The notes beneath the pieces were generated by a model. That model saw only the letters and a list, made by a program, of their open reading frames with translations. It made no database searches and was not told the origin of the DNA. Both the position numbers and the translations under genes were made by a program. A stretch of DNA of 64,000 bases, from NCBI GenBank assembly GCA_016716905.1, contig JADJUS010000004.1:1364001-1428000 (forward strand), written 5' to 3'. Source of the stretch: Acidobacteriota bacterium (lineage in GTDB: Bacteria > Acidobacteriota > Vicinamibacteria > Vicinamibacterales > SCN-69-37). Numbering within the stretch: position 1 is the first letter of the stretch; each line of letters starts with the position of its first letter. Below are positions 50,905-57,633 of the stretch, piece by piece.

Positions 50905-51491
50905 TGCTGACTCGGCTGCTGGTCGCGGCGGCCGTCGCGTGGCCACTGGTTGCGGGTGCCGCGCTCTGGCACCGAGTGACCCACCCGCACGATGGGCCGG
51001 GATGGGCGACCGTGGTGTACCTGGCCGCGGCGCAGGTCTGTCACCAGCGGCCCGAACGGTCGTTCGAGACGGCCGGTGTGCCGTGGCCCGTCTGTGCGCG
51101 CTGCACGGGGTTATATCTCGCCGCGCCTTTCGGTGCCTTCCTCGCGCTTGGGCGCGCAGGAAAGAGCCGCGGCCTTGAGACCCAGGCCGCGCTACGAGGA
51201 CAGGACGGGCTACGAGGACAGGACGATCGCGGCCTTGAGGTTCAGGCCGCGCTACGAGGACAGGACAGGCATTTCGTAGCGCGGCCTGGGTCTCAAGGCC
51301 GCGGCTCTTGGATGGCGCAGCCGTTGGCGTTGGTAGCGCTGGCCGCCGTGCCCACCGCGCTCACGCTCGCGTGGGAGTGGGGTGGCCTGGGAACGCCGTC
51401 GAATTCCTGGCGATTGGTCACGGCCCTGCCCCTGGGAATGGCCGTTGCGTTCGTCGTGATTCAAGTGACGCGGCCCAATCAGGTACACTGA
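50904..51491 (+). CDS. DUF2085 membrane protein interrupted by a translated repeat
   Basis: 195 aa membrane protein of unknown function. The DUF2085 signature is clear: AAAQVCHQRPERSFETAGVPWPVCARCTGLYLAAPFGAF. Membrane segments are at about residues 3-23, 70-85, 138-155 and 165-185. Residues about 87-135 (KSRGLETQAALRGQDG to GSQGRGS) are encoded by a 148-bp REP-like insertion (51162-51309) with perfect 36-bp inverted ends and are hydrophilic, placed in the loop between membrane helices. The reading frame stays open, so the protein may still fold. Start overlaps the PfkB stop. Confidence 0.82.
   Translation: MLTRLLVAAAVAWPLVAGAALWHRVTHPHDGPGWATVVYLAAAQVCHQRPERSFETAGVPWPVCARCTGLYLAAPFGAFLALGRAGKSRGLETQAALRGQDGLRGQDDRGLEVQAALRGQDRHFVARPGSQGRGSWMAQPLALVALAAVPTALTLAWEWGGLGTPSNSWRLVTALPLGMAVAFVVIQVTRPNQVH
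51162..51309. repeat. 148-bp REP-like insertion with 36-bp perfect terminal inverted repeats
   Basis: The left arm 51162-51197 (AAGAGCCGCGGCCTTGAG onward, to CTACGA) is the exact reverse complement of 51274-51309. Two internal partial copies (CTACGAGGACAGGAC, GCGGCCTTGAGGTTCAGGCC) lie between. It belongs to the GGCC family of 8703-8788, 12045-12168 and 37694-37875, but here sits inside a coding gene. Confidence 0.9.
51484..51489 (+). promoter_or_regulatory. Candidate -10 box for the 51498 gene
   Basis: TACACT ends 8 nt before ATG 51498 and overlaps the end of the DUF2085 gene. Matches the window-wide pattern of start-proximal -10 hexamers. Confidence 0.35.
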
Positions 51492-51497
51492 CGCGTT

Positions 51498-51923
51498 ATG
51501 TCGGCGCCCCGTAAACCCATCAGCAAGGCCTCGATGCCCGCAATCGCCCGACCCAGCGTTGTGCTGACGTGTGTGCTGGCCTGGGTGTTTCCCGGAGCCG
51601 GGCACATGCTGCAGGGCCAGGCCGGCAAGGCGTTGGTGTTTGGCACGATGCTGCTGCCGATGTACGTCCTGGGGTTGGCGTTCGGTGGGCGGCTCTTCCC
51701 GTTCCAGAGTGTTGAGCCCTTGATGCTCCTCGCGGCCGCCGCCCAGTGGATGATTGGCGCAACCCGGTTGGTGGCGGGCTGGGCCGGCTACGGACTCGGC
51801 GACGTGGTCGCCGCTTCCTACGAATACGGCAACACGTTTCTCATCGTGGCCGGACTGATGAATGTGCTGGTGATCTTCGACGCCGCCGATGTGGCCCGCG
51901 GTGGGAAGGTGGAAACGCCATGA
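51498..51923 (+). CDS. Small membrane protein (DUF6677-like)
   Basis: 141 aa with about three membrane segments: VVLTCVLAWVFPGAGHMLQG, ALVFGTMLLPMYVLGLAF and NTFLIVAGLMNVLVIFDAAD. The FPGAGHMLQGQAGKAL segment is the conserved PGxGH motif seen in small membrane proteins of the DUF6677/TM2-like type. Function unknown. The stop overlaps the next start (ATGA at 51920), so the two are coupled. Confidence 0.75.
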   Translation: MSAPRKPISKASMPAIARPSVVLTCVLAWVFPGAGHMLQGQAGKALVFGTMLLPMYVLGLAFGGRLFPFQSVEPLMLLAAAAQWMIGATRLVAGWAGYGLGDVVAASYEYGNTFLIVAGLMNVLVIFDAADVARGGKVETP

Positions 51924-52093
51924 CCAGTCACCTGGGCCTGTTGATCCTGTTCGCGGCGCTGGTGTCACCGGTGTTTGCGGCCCTGCATCGCGACGACCTC
52001 CAGACGGGGCTACGGTTTGCCGCGCGGCTGTTCGGCGCGCTTGTGGGTGGCGCGCTGCTTCTCGGCTGGCTGCTGTATCTGGGTTTTGGTTAA
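51920..52093 (+). CDS. 57-aa membrane protein
   Basis: A very short protein with two hydrophobic segments (LGLLILFAALVSPVFAAL and LFGALVGGALLLGWLLYLGFG) joined by a short charged loop (HRDDLQTGLRF). ATG 51920 overlaps the upstream stop by 4 bp, and its own stop overlaps the VanZ-like gene by 8 bp. This tight coupling between two membrane-protein genes is the main support for it being real. No family is recognised. Confidence 0.65.
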   Translation: MTSHLGLLILFAALVSPVFAALHRDDLQTGLRFAARLFGALVGGALLLGWLLYLGFG

Positions 52094-52490
52094 GCCCGCT
52101 CAGTCGCGGGCGACAAGACTCGCGTGGAGCTGGGGGCCTGCTGTCCTGTGGATGGCTGCGACCTTTGCGGCCTCCCATCGATCGGCCATCCCCATCCCGT
52201 TCGGCGCGCCCGACTATGTGGCCCATGCGCTGGGCTATGCCGGACTCGGGGCTTTGCTCGTACGGGCCCTCGCGGGCGGACCGCTCGGATCCATGACTCC
52301 CTCGCTGATCCTGCCTGCCGCGCTCATGGGCGCCCTCTACGGCTTGAGCGATGAATTCCACCAATCGTTTATCCCCGGACGCTTCGCCTCTGCCGGTGAT
52401 CTTGCGGCCGATGCCATCGGGTCACTGGTGGGTGCCGTCGCGGCCGCCGCCATGGGCGCGTTCGTCCGGCGTATAAGGTGGCGGGTATAA
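52086..52490 (+). CDS. VanZ-like membrane protein
   Basis: 134 aa with four membrane helices. The VanZ-like signature is YGLSDEFHQSFIPGRFASAGDLAADAIGSLVGA. VanZ-type proteins have an uncertain envelope role; the original gives low-level teicoplanin resistance, which should not be inferred here. The TTG start at 52086 overlaps the upstream gene by 8 bp and gives the family N-terminus; earlier in-frame codons would run through the upstream gene. The promoter of the enoyl-CoA hydratase overlaps its 3' end. Confidence 0.78.
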   Translation: MVKPAQSRATRLAWSWGPAVLWMAATFAASHRSAIPIPFGAPDYVAHALGYAGLGALLVRALAGGPLGSMTPSLILPAALMGALYGLSDEFHQSFIPGRFASAGDLAADAIGSLVGAVAAAAMGAFVRRIRWRV

Positions 52491-52491
52491 T
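52486..52491 (+). promoter_or_regulatory. Candidate -10 box for leaderless enoyl-CoA hydratase mRNA
   Basis: A perfect TATAAT ends 9 nt before ATG 52501 and overlaps the VanZ-like stop codon. There is no good -35 match. Confidence 0.5.
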
Positions 52492-52500
52492 CACGGGTGC

Positions 52501-53283
52501 ATGTCCTTTGAAAACCTTCTGGTCGAGCGCGACGGCGGCGTCACCACCATCACCCTGAATCGCCCCAAAGTCCTGAACGCGCTCAACGCGCAGACCCTTG
52601 ATGAATTGACGACGGCCTTTGACGCGGTTGCGGCAGATGCCGACACGCGCGTGGTCATCCTGACGGGCGCCGGCGATAAATCCTTCGTGGCCGGGGCAGA
52701 CATCAACGAACTCGCAGTGCAGACGCCCGTGGGTGGGCGCGATCATGCGCGTCGTGGGCAGCGGTTGTTCGATCGCATCGAGCGCCTGGGAAAACCAGTT
52801 GTGGCCGCCGTCAATGGGTTTGCCCTCGGCGGTGGATGTGAGCTCGCGATGGCCTGCACGATGCGTATCGCAGCCGACACGGCCCGCTTCGGCCAACCCG
52901 AGATCAACCTGGGGATCATTCCCGGGTACGCAGGTTCACAGCGGTTGCCGCGACTCGTGGGCCGTGGCCGCGCGCAGGAGTTGTTGCTGACCGGCGACAT
53001 GATTGGCGCCGACGAGGCGCACCGCATCGGCCTGGTCAATCGCGTGGTGCCCGCCGCGCAGTTGATGGACGAGGCGCGCAAGCTGGCGCAGACGCTGGCC
53101 ACCAAAGCGCCGGTGGCTGTGCGCTACATTCTCGACGCGGTCGCCAGCGGCGCCGATATGGCGTTTGCCGAGGCCGAGGACCATGAGGCCACGTTGTTTG
53201 GCCTGGTCTCCACCACCGACGACATGCGTGAAGGCACGCGGGCGTTTCTCGAAAAGCGCAAGCCGACGTTCACCGGAAAATAG
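52501..53283 (+). CDS. Enoyl-CoA hydratase (crotonase family)
   Basis: 260 aa enzyme hydrating trans-2-enoyl-CoA in beta-oxidation. Oxyanion-hole segments are KSFVAGADINEL and NGFALGGGCELAMACTM. Both catalytic Glu residues of the hydratase reaction are present, in GGGCELA and in GQPEINLGIIPG. The acyl-CoA tail is bound by QRLPRLVGRGRAQELLLTG. Length is standard. It is transcribed just ahead of ribH and nusB with 3-bp spacing, and works after the acyl-CoA dehydrogenases in this window. Confidence 0.93.
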   Translation: MSFENLLVERDGGVTTITLNRPKVLNALNAQTLDELTTAFDAVAADADTRVVILTGAGDKSFVAGADINELAVQTPVGGRDHARRGQRLFDRIERLGKPVVAAVNGFALGGGCELAMACTMRIAADTARFGQPEINLGIIPGYAGSQRLPRLVGRGRAQELLLTGDMIGADEAHRIGLVNRVVPAAQLMDEARKLAQTLATKAPVAVRYILDAVASGADMAFAEAEDHEATLFGLVSTTDDMREGTRAFLEKRKPTFTGK

Positions 53284-53286
53284 CGG

Positions 53287-53742
53287 ATGCCGACCCGAGT
53301 CGCCCTGGTCGTCTCCCGGTACCACGACTTTGTCACCAGCCGACTGGAGGCGGGCGCGCGCGCAGCGTTGCGCGAGGCCGGCGTCCTTGACGACGACATC
53401 GTGACGTTTGTGGTCCCCGGCGCCTATGAGTTGGCGCAGGCGGCACAACGCGTGGCCGAAGCGGAGCGGTGGGACGCGGTCGTGTGTCTTGGCTGCCTCA
53501 TCCGCGGTGAGACACCGCACTTCGACTACATCGCCACGGCCGCGGCCGAGGGCATCATGCGCGCCGCACAGGCCACGGGTGTGCCCATTGCGTTTGGCGT
53601 GTTGACGACCAACACGGCCGAGGAAGCGTTGGCGCGTGCCGGCGACGGTCCGGCGAACAAGGGGCGGGAGTCGGCCACGGCCGCGCTTGAGATGGCGCAG
53701 TTGTATCGATCGCTGCCGTCACGCAACGGAGCCGCGTCGTGA
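53287..53742 (+). CDS. ribH: 6,7-dimethyl-8-ribityllumazine synthase
   Basis: 151 aa enzyme of riboflavin synthesis, condensing 5-amino-6-ribitylaminouracil with dihydroxybutanone phosphate, in icosahedral or pentameric assemblies. Motifs are VVSRYHDFVTSRLEAGA, VVPGAYELAQAA, CLIRGETPHFDYIA (catalytic His) and FGVLTTNTAEEALARAG. It starts 3 bp after the enoyl-CoA hydratase stop and overlaps nusB by 4 bp; ribH-nusB adjacency is common in bacteria. Confidence 0.95.
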   Translation: MPTRVALVVSRYHDFVTSRLEAGARAALREAGVLDDDIVTFVVPGAYELAQAAQRVAEAERWDAVVCLGCLIRGETPHFDYIATAAAEGIMRAAQATGVPIAFGVLTTNTAEEALARAGDGPANKGRESATAALEMAQLYRSLPSRNGAAS

Positions 53743-54161
53743 ACACGACGCCCCGTCATCAGGCGCGCGAAGCGGCCCTGCAGGCGCTGTACTTCTGGGA
53801 GGTTGGCGGCACCGCGCCCGACGAGGCGCTGGATGGCGTGTTTGCCGAACACCTGCCGGAGGCGACCGACGCCGTTCGCGCGTTTGCCGAGGTGCTGATG
53901 CGGGGCGCGGTGGCGCACCATCAGGAAATTGACGCGCTGATCGAGAAACAGGCGAGTCACTGGCGTCTCGAACGGCTGGCGCTGATGGACAAGCTGATCC
54001 TGCGCCTCGCCGTGTGGGAATTGCAGCACCAGCCCGAGACGCCGCCGGCGGTGATCGTGAACGAGGCGCTTGAACTTGCCCGTACGTTCAGCGCCGACGA
54101 ATCGGTCAAGTTTGTTAACGGAGTCCTGGACGGGATTCGGCGCTCATTGTTGGTGGGGTAA
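53739..54161 (+). CDS. nusB: Transcription antitermination protein NusB
   Basis: 140 aa all-helical RNA-binding protein that, with S10 (NusE), supports rRNA transcription antitermination. The family signature is RHQAREAALQALYFWE at the N-terminus, with LALMDKLILRLAVWELQHQPETPPAVIVNEALELARTFSADESVKFVNGVLD at the C-terminus. GTG 53739 overlaps the ribH stop. lysS starts 8 bp later. Confidence 0.95.
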   Translation: MNTTPRHQAREAALQALYFWEVGGTAPDEALDGVFAEHLPEATDAVRAFAEVLMRGAVAHHQEIDALIEKQASHWRLERLALMDKLILRLAVWELQHQPETPPAVIVNEALELARTFSADESVKFVNGVLDGIRRSLLVG

Positions 54162-54169
54162 TCGTTGTC

Positions 54170-55687
54170 ATGGCGAACGAAGTAGAGCAGATCGCGCAGC
54201 GCAAGGCCAAGCTTGAGGAACTGGTAGCCCTTGGTGTGCCGCCGTATCCCGTGCGGTTCGATCGCACTGCGACCATTTCGGAAATCGTCGCCGCGTTTAC
54301 CGACACCACCGGCGAGGTGCTGGAAGCGGACAAGCCCCAGGCGCGCGTGGCCGGTCGCATTCTGTCGATCCGGAGTTTCGGCAAAGCGAATTTCCTTGTG
54401 CTCTCGGATGGCCTCACTCGCCTGCAGGTGTACGTGCGCGCAGACTCGATGCCTGAGCGCGACTTCGAGATCTTCAAGCGCCTGGACTTCGGCGATCACG
54501 TGGGTGTGTCGGGCCGGGTGTTTCGCACCAAGACCAATGAGCTGACGATCTTTGCCGAATCGATCGTGTTTCTCGCCAAGTGCCTCCTGCCACTCCCCGA
54601 GAAATGGCACGGGCTTACCGACGTTGAGATTCGCTACCGCCAGCGCTACCTCGACCTCATCGTCAATGCTGAGGCACGCAAGGTGTTCGAGACGCGCGCC
54701 AGGGTCGTGGCGGGCATCCGTCGTTTCATGAACACCCGTGGGTTTCTCGAGGTCGAGACGCCGATGATGCAGCCCATCGCCGGCGGCGCATTGGCGCGGC
54801 CCTTCGTGACGCATCACAACACGCTCGACATGCAGCTCTACCTGCGCATCGCGCCGGAGTTGTATCTGAAGCGGCTGACCGTGGGCGGCTTTGAAAAGGT
54901 CTACGAGATCAACCGGAATTTCAGGAACGAAGGCATTTCAACGCAGCACAATCCTGAATTCACGATGCTGGAGTTCTACGAAGCGTACGTGGACTATCAG
55001 CACCTGATGGCAATGACTGAAGAGATGCTGGCCGACGTCGCGCTGGAAGCCACCGGCGGGCTCGAGTGCCAGTTCAACGGCCACACAATTTCGTTTGCTG
55101 CGCCGTTCCGCCGCCTGTCGTTGCGTCACGCCGCCGCCGAGGCGGCGACCGAGAAGCTGGGGCGCCCGGTCACTGAGCCCGACCTGCGCGACAGGGAAAA
55201 AGCCGCGGCTGTGGCGAAGGCCTTGGGCTTTGAAGTGAAGGCGTCTCACGGCGCCGGCAAGCTCGCCACCACGATCTTTGAGGGGCTGTGGGAAGACCAG
55301 CTCGTGCAGCCGACGTTTGTGTACGACTTTCCGACCGAAGTGTCGCCGCTGTCCAAGCAAAAGCCGGACGATCTGGACACCGTTGAACGGTTCGAAATGT
55401 ACGCCGGCGGTTTTGAAGTGGCCAACGGGTTCAGTGAGCTCAACGACCCGGCAGAGCAACGCCGCCGGTTCGAAGGCCAACTGAAGGACCGCGCCGCCGG
55501 CGACAGCGAGGCGCACCAGATGGACGAAGACTACGTCCGCGCCCTCGAATACGGCATGCCCCCCACAGGCGGCGAGGGCATCGGCATCGACCGGCTCGTG
55601 ATGCTCCTCACGGGGAGCCCGTCGATTCGGGATGTGATTCTGTTCCCTCTGATGCGCCCTGTGAAAATTGAGCCAATTGGGCAATAG
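54170..55687 (+). CDS. lysS: Lysyl-tRNA synthetase, class II
   Basis: 505 aa class IIb synthetase. The N-terminal OB-fold anticodon domain spans about residues 55-150 (ARVAGRILSIRSFGKANFLVLSDG). Motif 1 is RFMNTRGFLEVETPMMQ, motif 2 FEKVYEINRNFRNEGISTQHNPEFTMLEFY, and motif 3 GMPPTGGEGIGIDRLVMLLTGSPSIRDVILFP. Length is standard. It ends 3 bp before the LolC/E-like permease gene, so translation and lipoprotein-export genes share a unit. Confidence 0.96.
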   Translation: MANEVEQIAQRKAKLEELVALGVPPYPVRFDRTATISEIVAAFTDTTGEVLEADKPQARVAGRILSIRSFGKANFLVLSDGLTRLQVYVRADSMPERDFEIFKRLDFGDHVGVSGRVFRTKTNELTIFAESIVFLAKCLLPLPEKWHGLTDVEIRYRQRYLDLIVNAEARKVFETRARVVAGIRRFMNTRGFLEVETPMMQPIAGGALARPFVTHHNTLDMQLYLRIAPELYLKRLTVGGFEKVYEINRNFRNEGISTQHNPEFTMLEFYEAYVDYQHLMAMTEEMLADVALEATGGLECQFNGHTISFAAPFRRLSLRHAAAEAATEKLGRPVTEPDLRDREKAAAVAKALGFEVKASHGAGKLATTIFEGLWEDQLVQPTFVYDFPTEVSPLSKQKPDDLDTVERFEMYAGGFEVANGFSELNDPAEQRRRFEGQLKDRAAGDSEAHQMDEDYVRALEYGMPPTGGEGIGIDRLVMLLTGSPSIRDVILFPLMRPVKIEPIGQ

Positions 55688-55690
55688 GCA

Positions 55691-56935
55691 ATGTCTTTCC
55701 CCTGGTTCATCGCCCTCAGGTATCTGACCGCCCGCCGGAAGCAGGCGTTCATCTCGCTGATCTCGCTGGTGTCGATCCTCGGCGTGGGCGTGGGGGTGAT
55801 GGCGCTGATCATCGCGACGGCGCTGATGACCGGCGTGCAGGGTGAACTGCGGGATCGCATCGTCGGCGCCACAGCCCACATCAATGTCTACAAGACTGCC
55901 GATGGCGGCCTCCTGGATGTGGAGGCCGAGGCGCAGAAGATGCAGGTGGAGGGCGTGGTGGGTGTGGCCCCGGTCGTCGCGGGGCAGGGCATGATCGTGT
56001 TCAACGGTCTGCAGGCGCCTCTGCAACTGAAAGGGGTCGACCCCGTACGCGAGGTGCAGGTCACCGATCTGGGGTCATCGATGACCGCAGGCGGCCTCTC
56101 GAAGTTTGTCGCCGCCCCTGAGACGGGACCGGAGGATGAGCCCATCTACGACCCGATCCTGCTGGGTCAGGATCTGGCCGACCGCTTGCGCGTGACGGTG
56201 GGCGACCACGTGCAGATCATGACGCCGGAAGCTGTGATGACGCCGCTGGCCTTGATGCCGCGGATGCGCCGCTTTCAGGTGGTCGGCATCTTCAAACTGG
56301 GGTTCTACCAGTTTGATGCGAACTACGGGCTGATCCCGATGTCTGTGGCGCTCGACTTCCTGAGCCAGCCCGGGCCCGACGCGATGCAACTCAAGGTGGC
56401 CGACCTGGATGCAGCGCCTGCGATCGCCGAGCGCTTACGGAACGCGTTGGGCGATTCGTACGCCACGGAAGACTGGACCGAAACCAACGCGTCGCTGTAC
56501 TCGGCGCTCCGCCTCGAGAAGGTGGCCATCGCGCTCACCATCGGGCTCATCGTCATGGTGGCCGCGCTCAACATCGTGGCGTCGCTCGTGTTGCTCGTGA
56601 TGGAAAAAAGCCGCGACATCGGCATTCTGCGCACGATGGGCGCGCCGGCCTCGGCCATCAGGCGCATCTTTCTGCTGCAGGGCCTGACGATTGGCGCCAT
56701 CGGCACCGGCGCGGGCACGCTGATGGGCCTGCTCGTGTGCTGGGTGTCGGAGCACTATCGCTTGTTTGAATTGCCGGGCGACGTGTACCAAATCACGCGC
56801 CTGCGGTTTCAGGTGGTGCCGCTGGATGTGCTCACCATCATGGCCTCGGCGATGGTGATTTGCCTGGTCGCCACGTTGTACCCATCCCGCAAAGCCGCGT
56901 CGCTCGATCCGGCCGAAGCCCTGAGGTATCAGTAG
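55691..56935 (+). CDS. Lipoprotein-releasing ABC transporter permease (LolC/LolE family)
   Basis: 414 aa inner-membrane protein with the FtsX/MacB topology: one N-terminal helix (FISLISLVSILGVGVGVMALIIATALMTG), a periplasmic domain of about 220 residues, and three C-terminal helices (ALTIGLIVMVAALNIVASLVLLVMEKSRDIGILRTMGA, then two more). It extracts outer-membrane lipoproteins for LolA. A single LolC/E-like gene next to LolD suggests a homodimeric LolF-type transporter. The ATPase gene follows 2 bp later. Confidence 0.9.
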   Translation: MSFPWFIALRYLTARRKQAFISLISLVSILGVGVGVMALIIATALMTGVQGELRDRIVGATAHINVYKTADGGLLDVEAEAQKMQVEGVVGVAPVVAGQGMIVFNGLQAPLQLKGVDPVREVQVTDLGSSMTAGGLSKFVAAPETGPEDEPIYDPILLGQDLADRLRVTVGDHVQIMTPEAVMTPLALMPRMRRFQVVGIFKLGFYQFDANYGLIPMSVALDFLSQPGPDAMQLKVADLDAAPAIAERLRNALGDSYATEDWTETNASLYSALRLEKVAIALTIGLIVMVAALNIVASLVLLVMEKSRDIGILRTMGAPASAIRRIFLLQGLTIGAIGTGAGTLMGLLVCWVSEHYRLFELPGDVYQITRLRFQVVPLDVLTIMASAMVICLVATLYPSRKAASLDPAEALRYQ

Positions 56936-56937
56936 CC

Positions 56938-57612
56938 ATGGGCGTCATCGAGGCACGTGGCGTCGTCAAGTCGTATCAGACCGCCACGCGGCGTCTTGAA
57001 GTGCTGCGCGGCGTCGATCTGGACGTCAGCCCCGGGGAGATGGTGGCCATTGTCGGGGCCTCGGGCGTCGGGAAGAGTTCGCTGCTGCACGTGTTGGGCG
57101 GTCTGGACGTGTTCGACGCCGGCACGATTCGTCTGGGCGACGCCCAGATCCACGAGATGACCGACGCGGCCCGCGTGGCGTTTCGCAATCGGCACGTCGG
57201 CTTCGTGTTCCAGTTCCACCATCTGTTGCCCGAGTTTACGGCGCTTGAAAACGTTGAGATGCCCCTGCGCATCGCGGGCGCGCCGGCCGCCGAACGGCGT
57301 GCGCGCGCGGAAGAGTTGCTTGAGCGAGTCGGCCTGGCCGACCGGGCGTCGCACCGGCCGTCGGCGCTGTCCGGCGGTGAACAGCAGCGCGTGGCGATCG
57401 CCCGGGCCCTGGTGTCGCGCCCCACGGTGCTGCTGGCTGACGAACCGACCGGCAACCTTGACGAGGCCACCGCGGCCGACCTGCACCGGCTGATTCGCGA
57501 CATGCACGCCGAACACGGCCTGACCTCACTCATCGCCACTCACAATCCGCTGCTCGCGGCGGCCTGTGATCGCATCCTCCGGCTCGAGGCCGGGCGGCTG
57601 AGCCCTGCCTGA
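56938..57612 (+). CDS. lolD: Lipoprotein-releasing ABC transporter ATPase
   Basis: 224 aa ABC ATPase pairing with the permease before it. Walker A is GASGVGKSSLLH, the Q-loop FVFQFHHLLPEFTALENV, the signature LSGGEQQRVAIARAL, and Walker B VLLADEPTGNLDEATA, followed by the H-loop IATHNP. The HHLLPEFTALENV segment is specific to the LolD group. ATG 56938 was chosen because the longer frame lies inside the permease gene. Confidence 0.93.
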   Translation: MGVIEARGVVKSYQTATRRLEVLRGVDLDVSPGEMVAIVGASGVGKSSLLHVLGGLDVFDAGTIRLGDAQIHEMTDAARVAFRNRHVGFVFQFHHLLPEFTALENVEMPLRIAGAPAAERRARAEELLERVGLADRASHRPSALSGGEQQRVAIARALVSRPTVLLADEPTGNLDEATAADLHRLIRDMHAEHGLTSLIATHNPLLAAACDRILRLEAGRLSPA

Positions 57613-57619
57613 TCCACCG

Positions 57620-57625
57620 TATAAT
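57620..57625 (+). promoter_or_regulatory. Candidate -10 box for leaderless clpC mRNA
   Basis: A perfect TATAAT ends 8 nt before ATG 57634, with no ribosome site in the gap. Confidence 0.5.
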
Positions 57626-57633
57626 TGAGCCTG

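Noticed and set aside
52086..52490. VanZ-like gene as an antibiotic-resistance gene
   Set aside because: VanZ-like domains are widespread in ordinary membrane proteins and no van genes are nearby.
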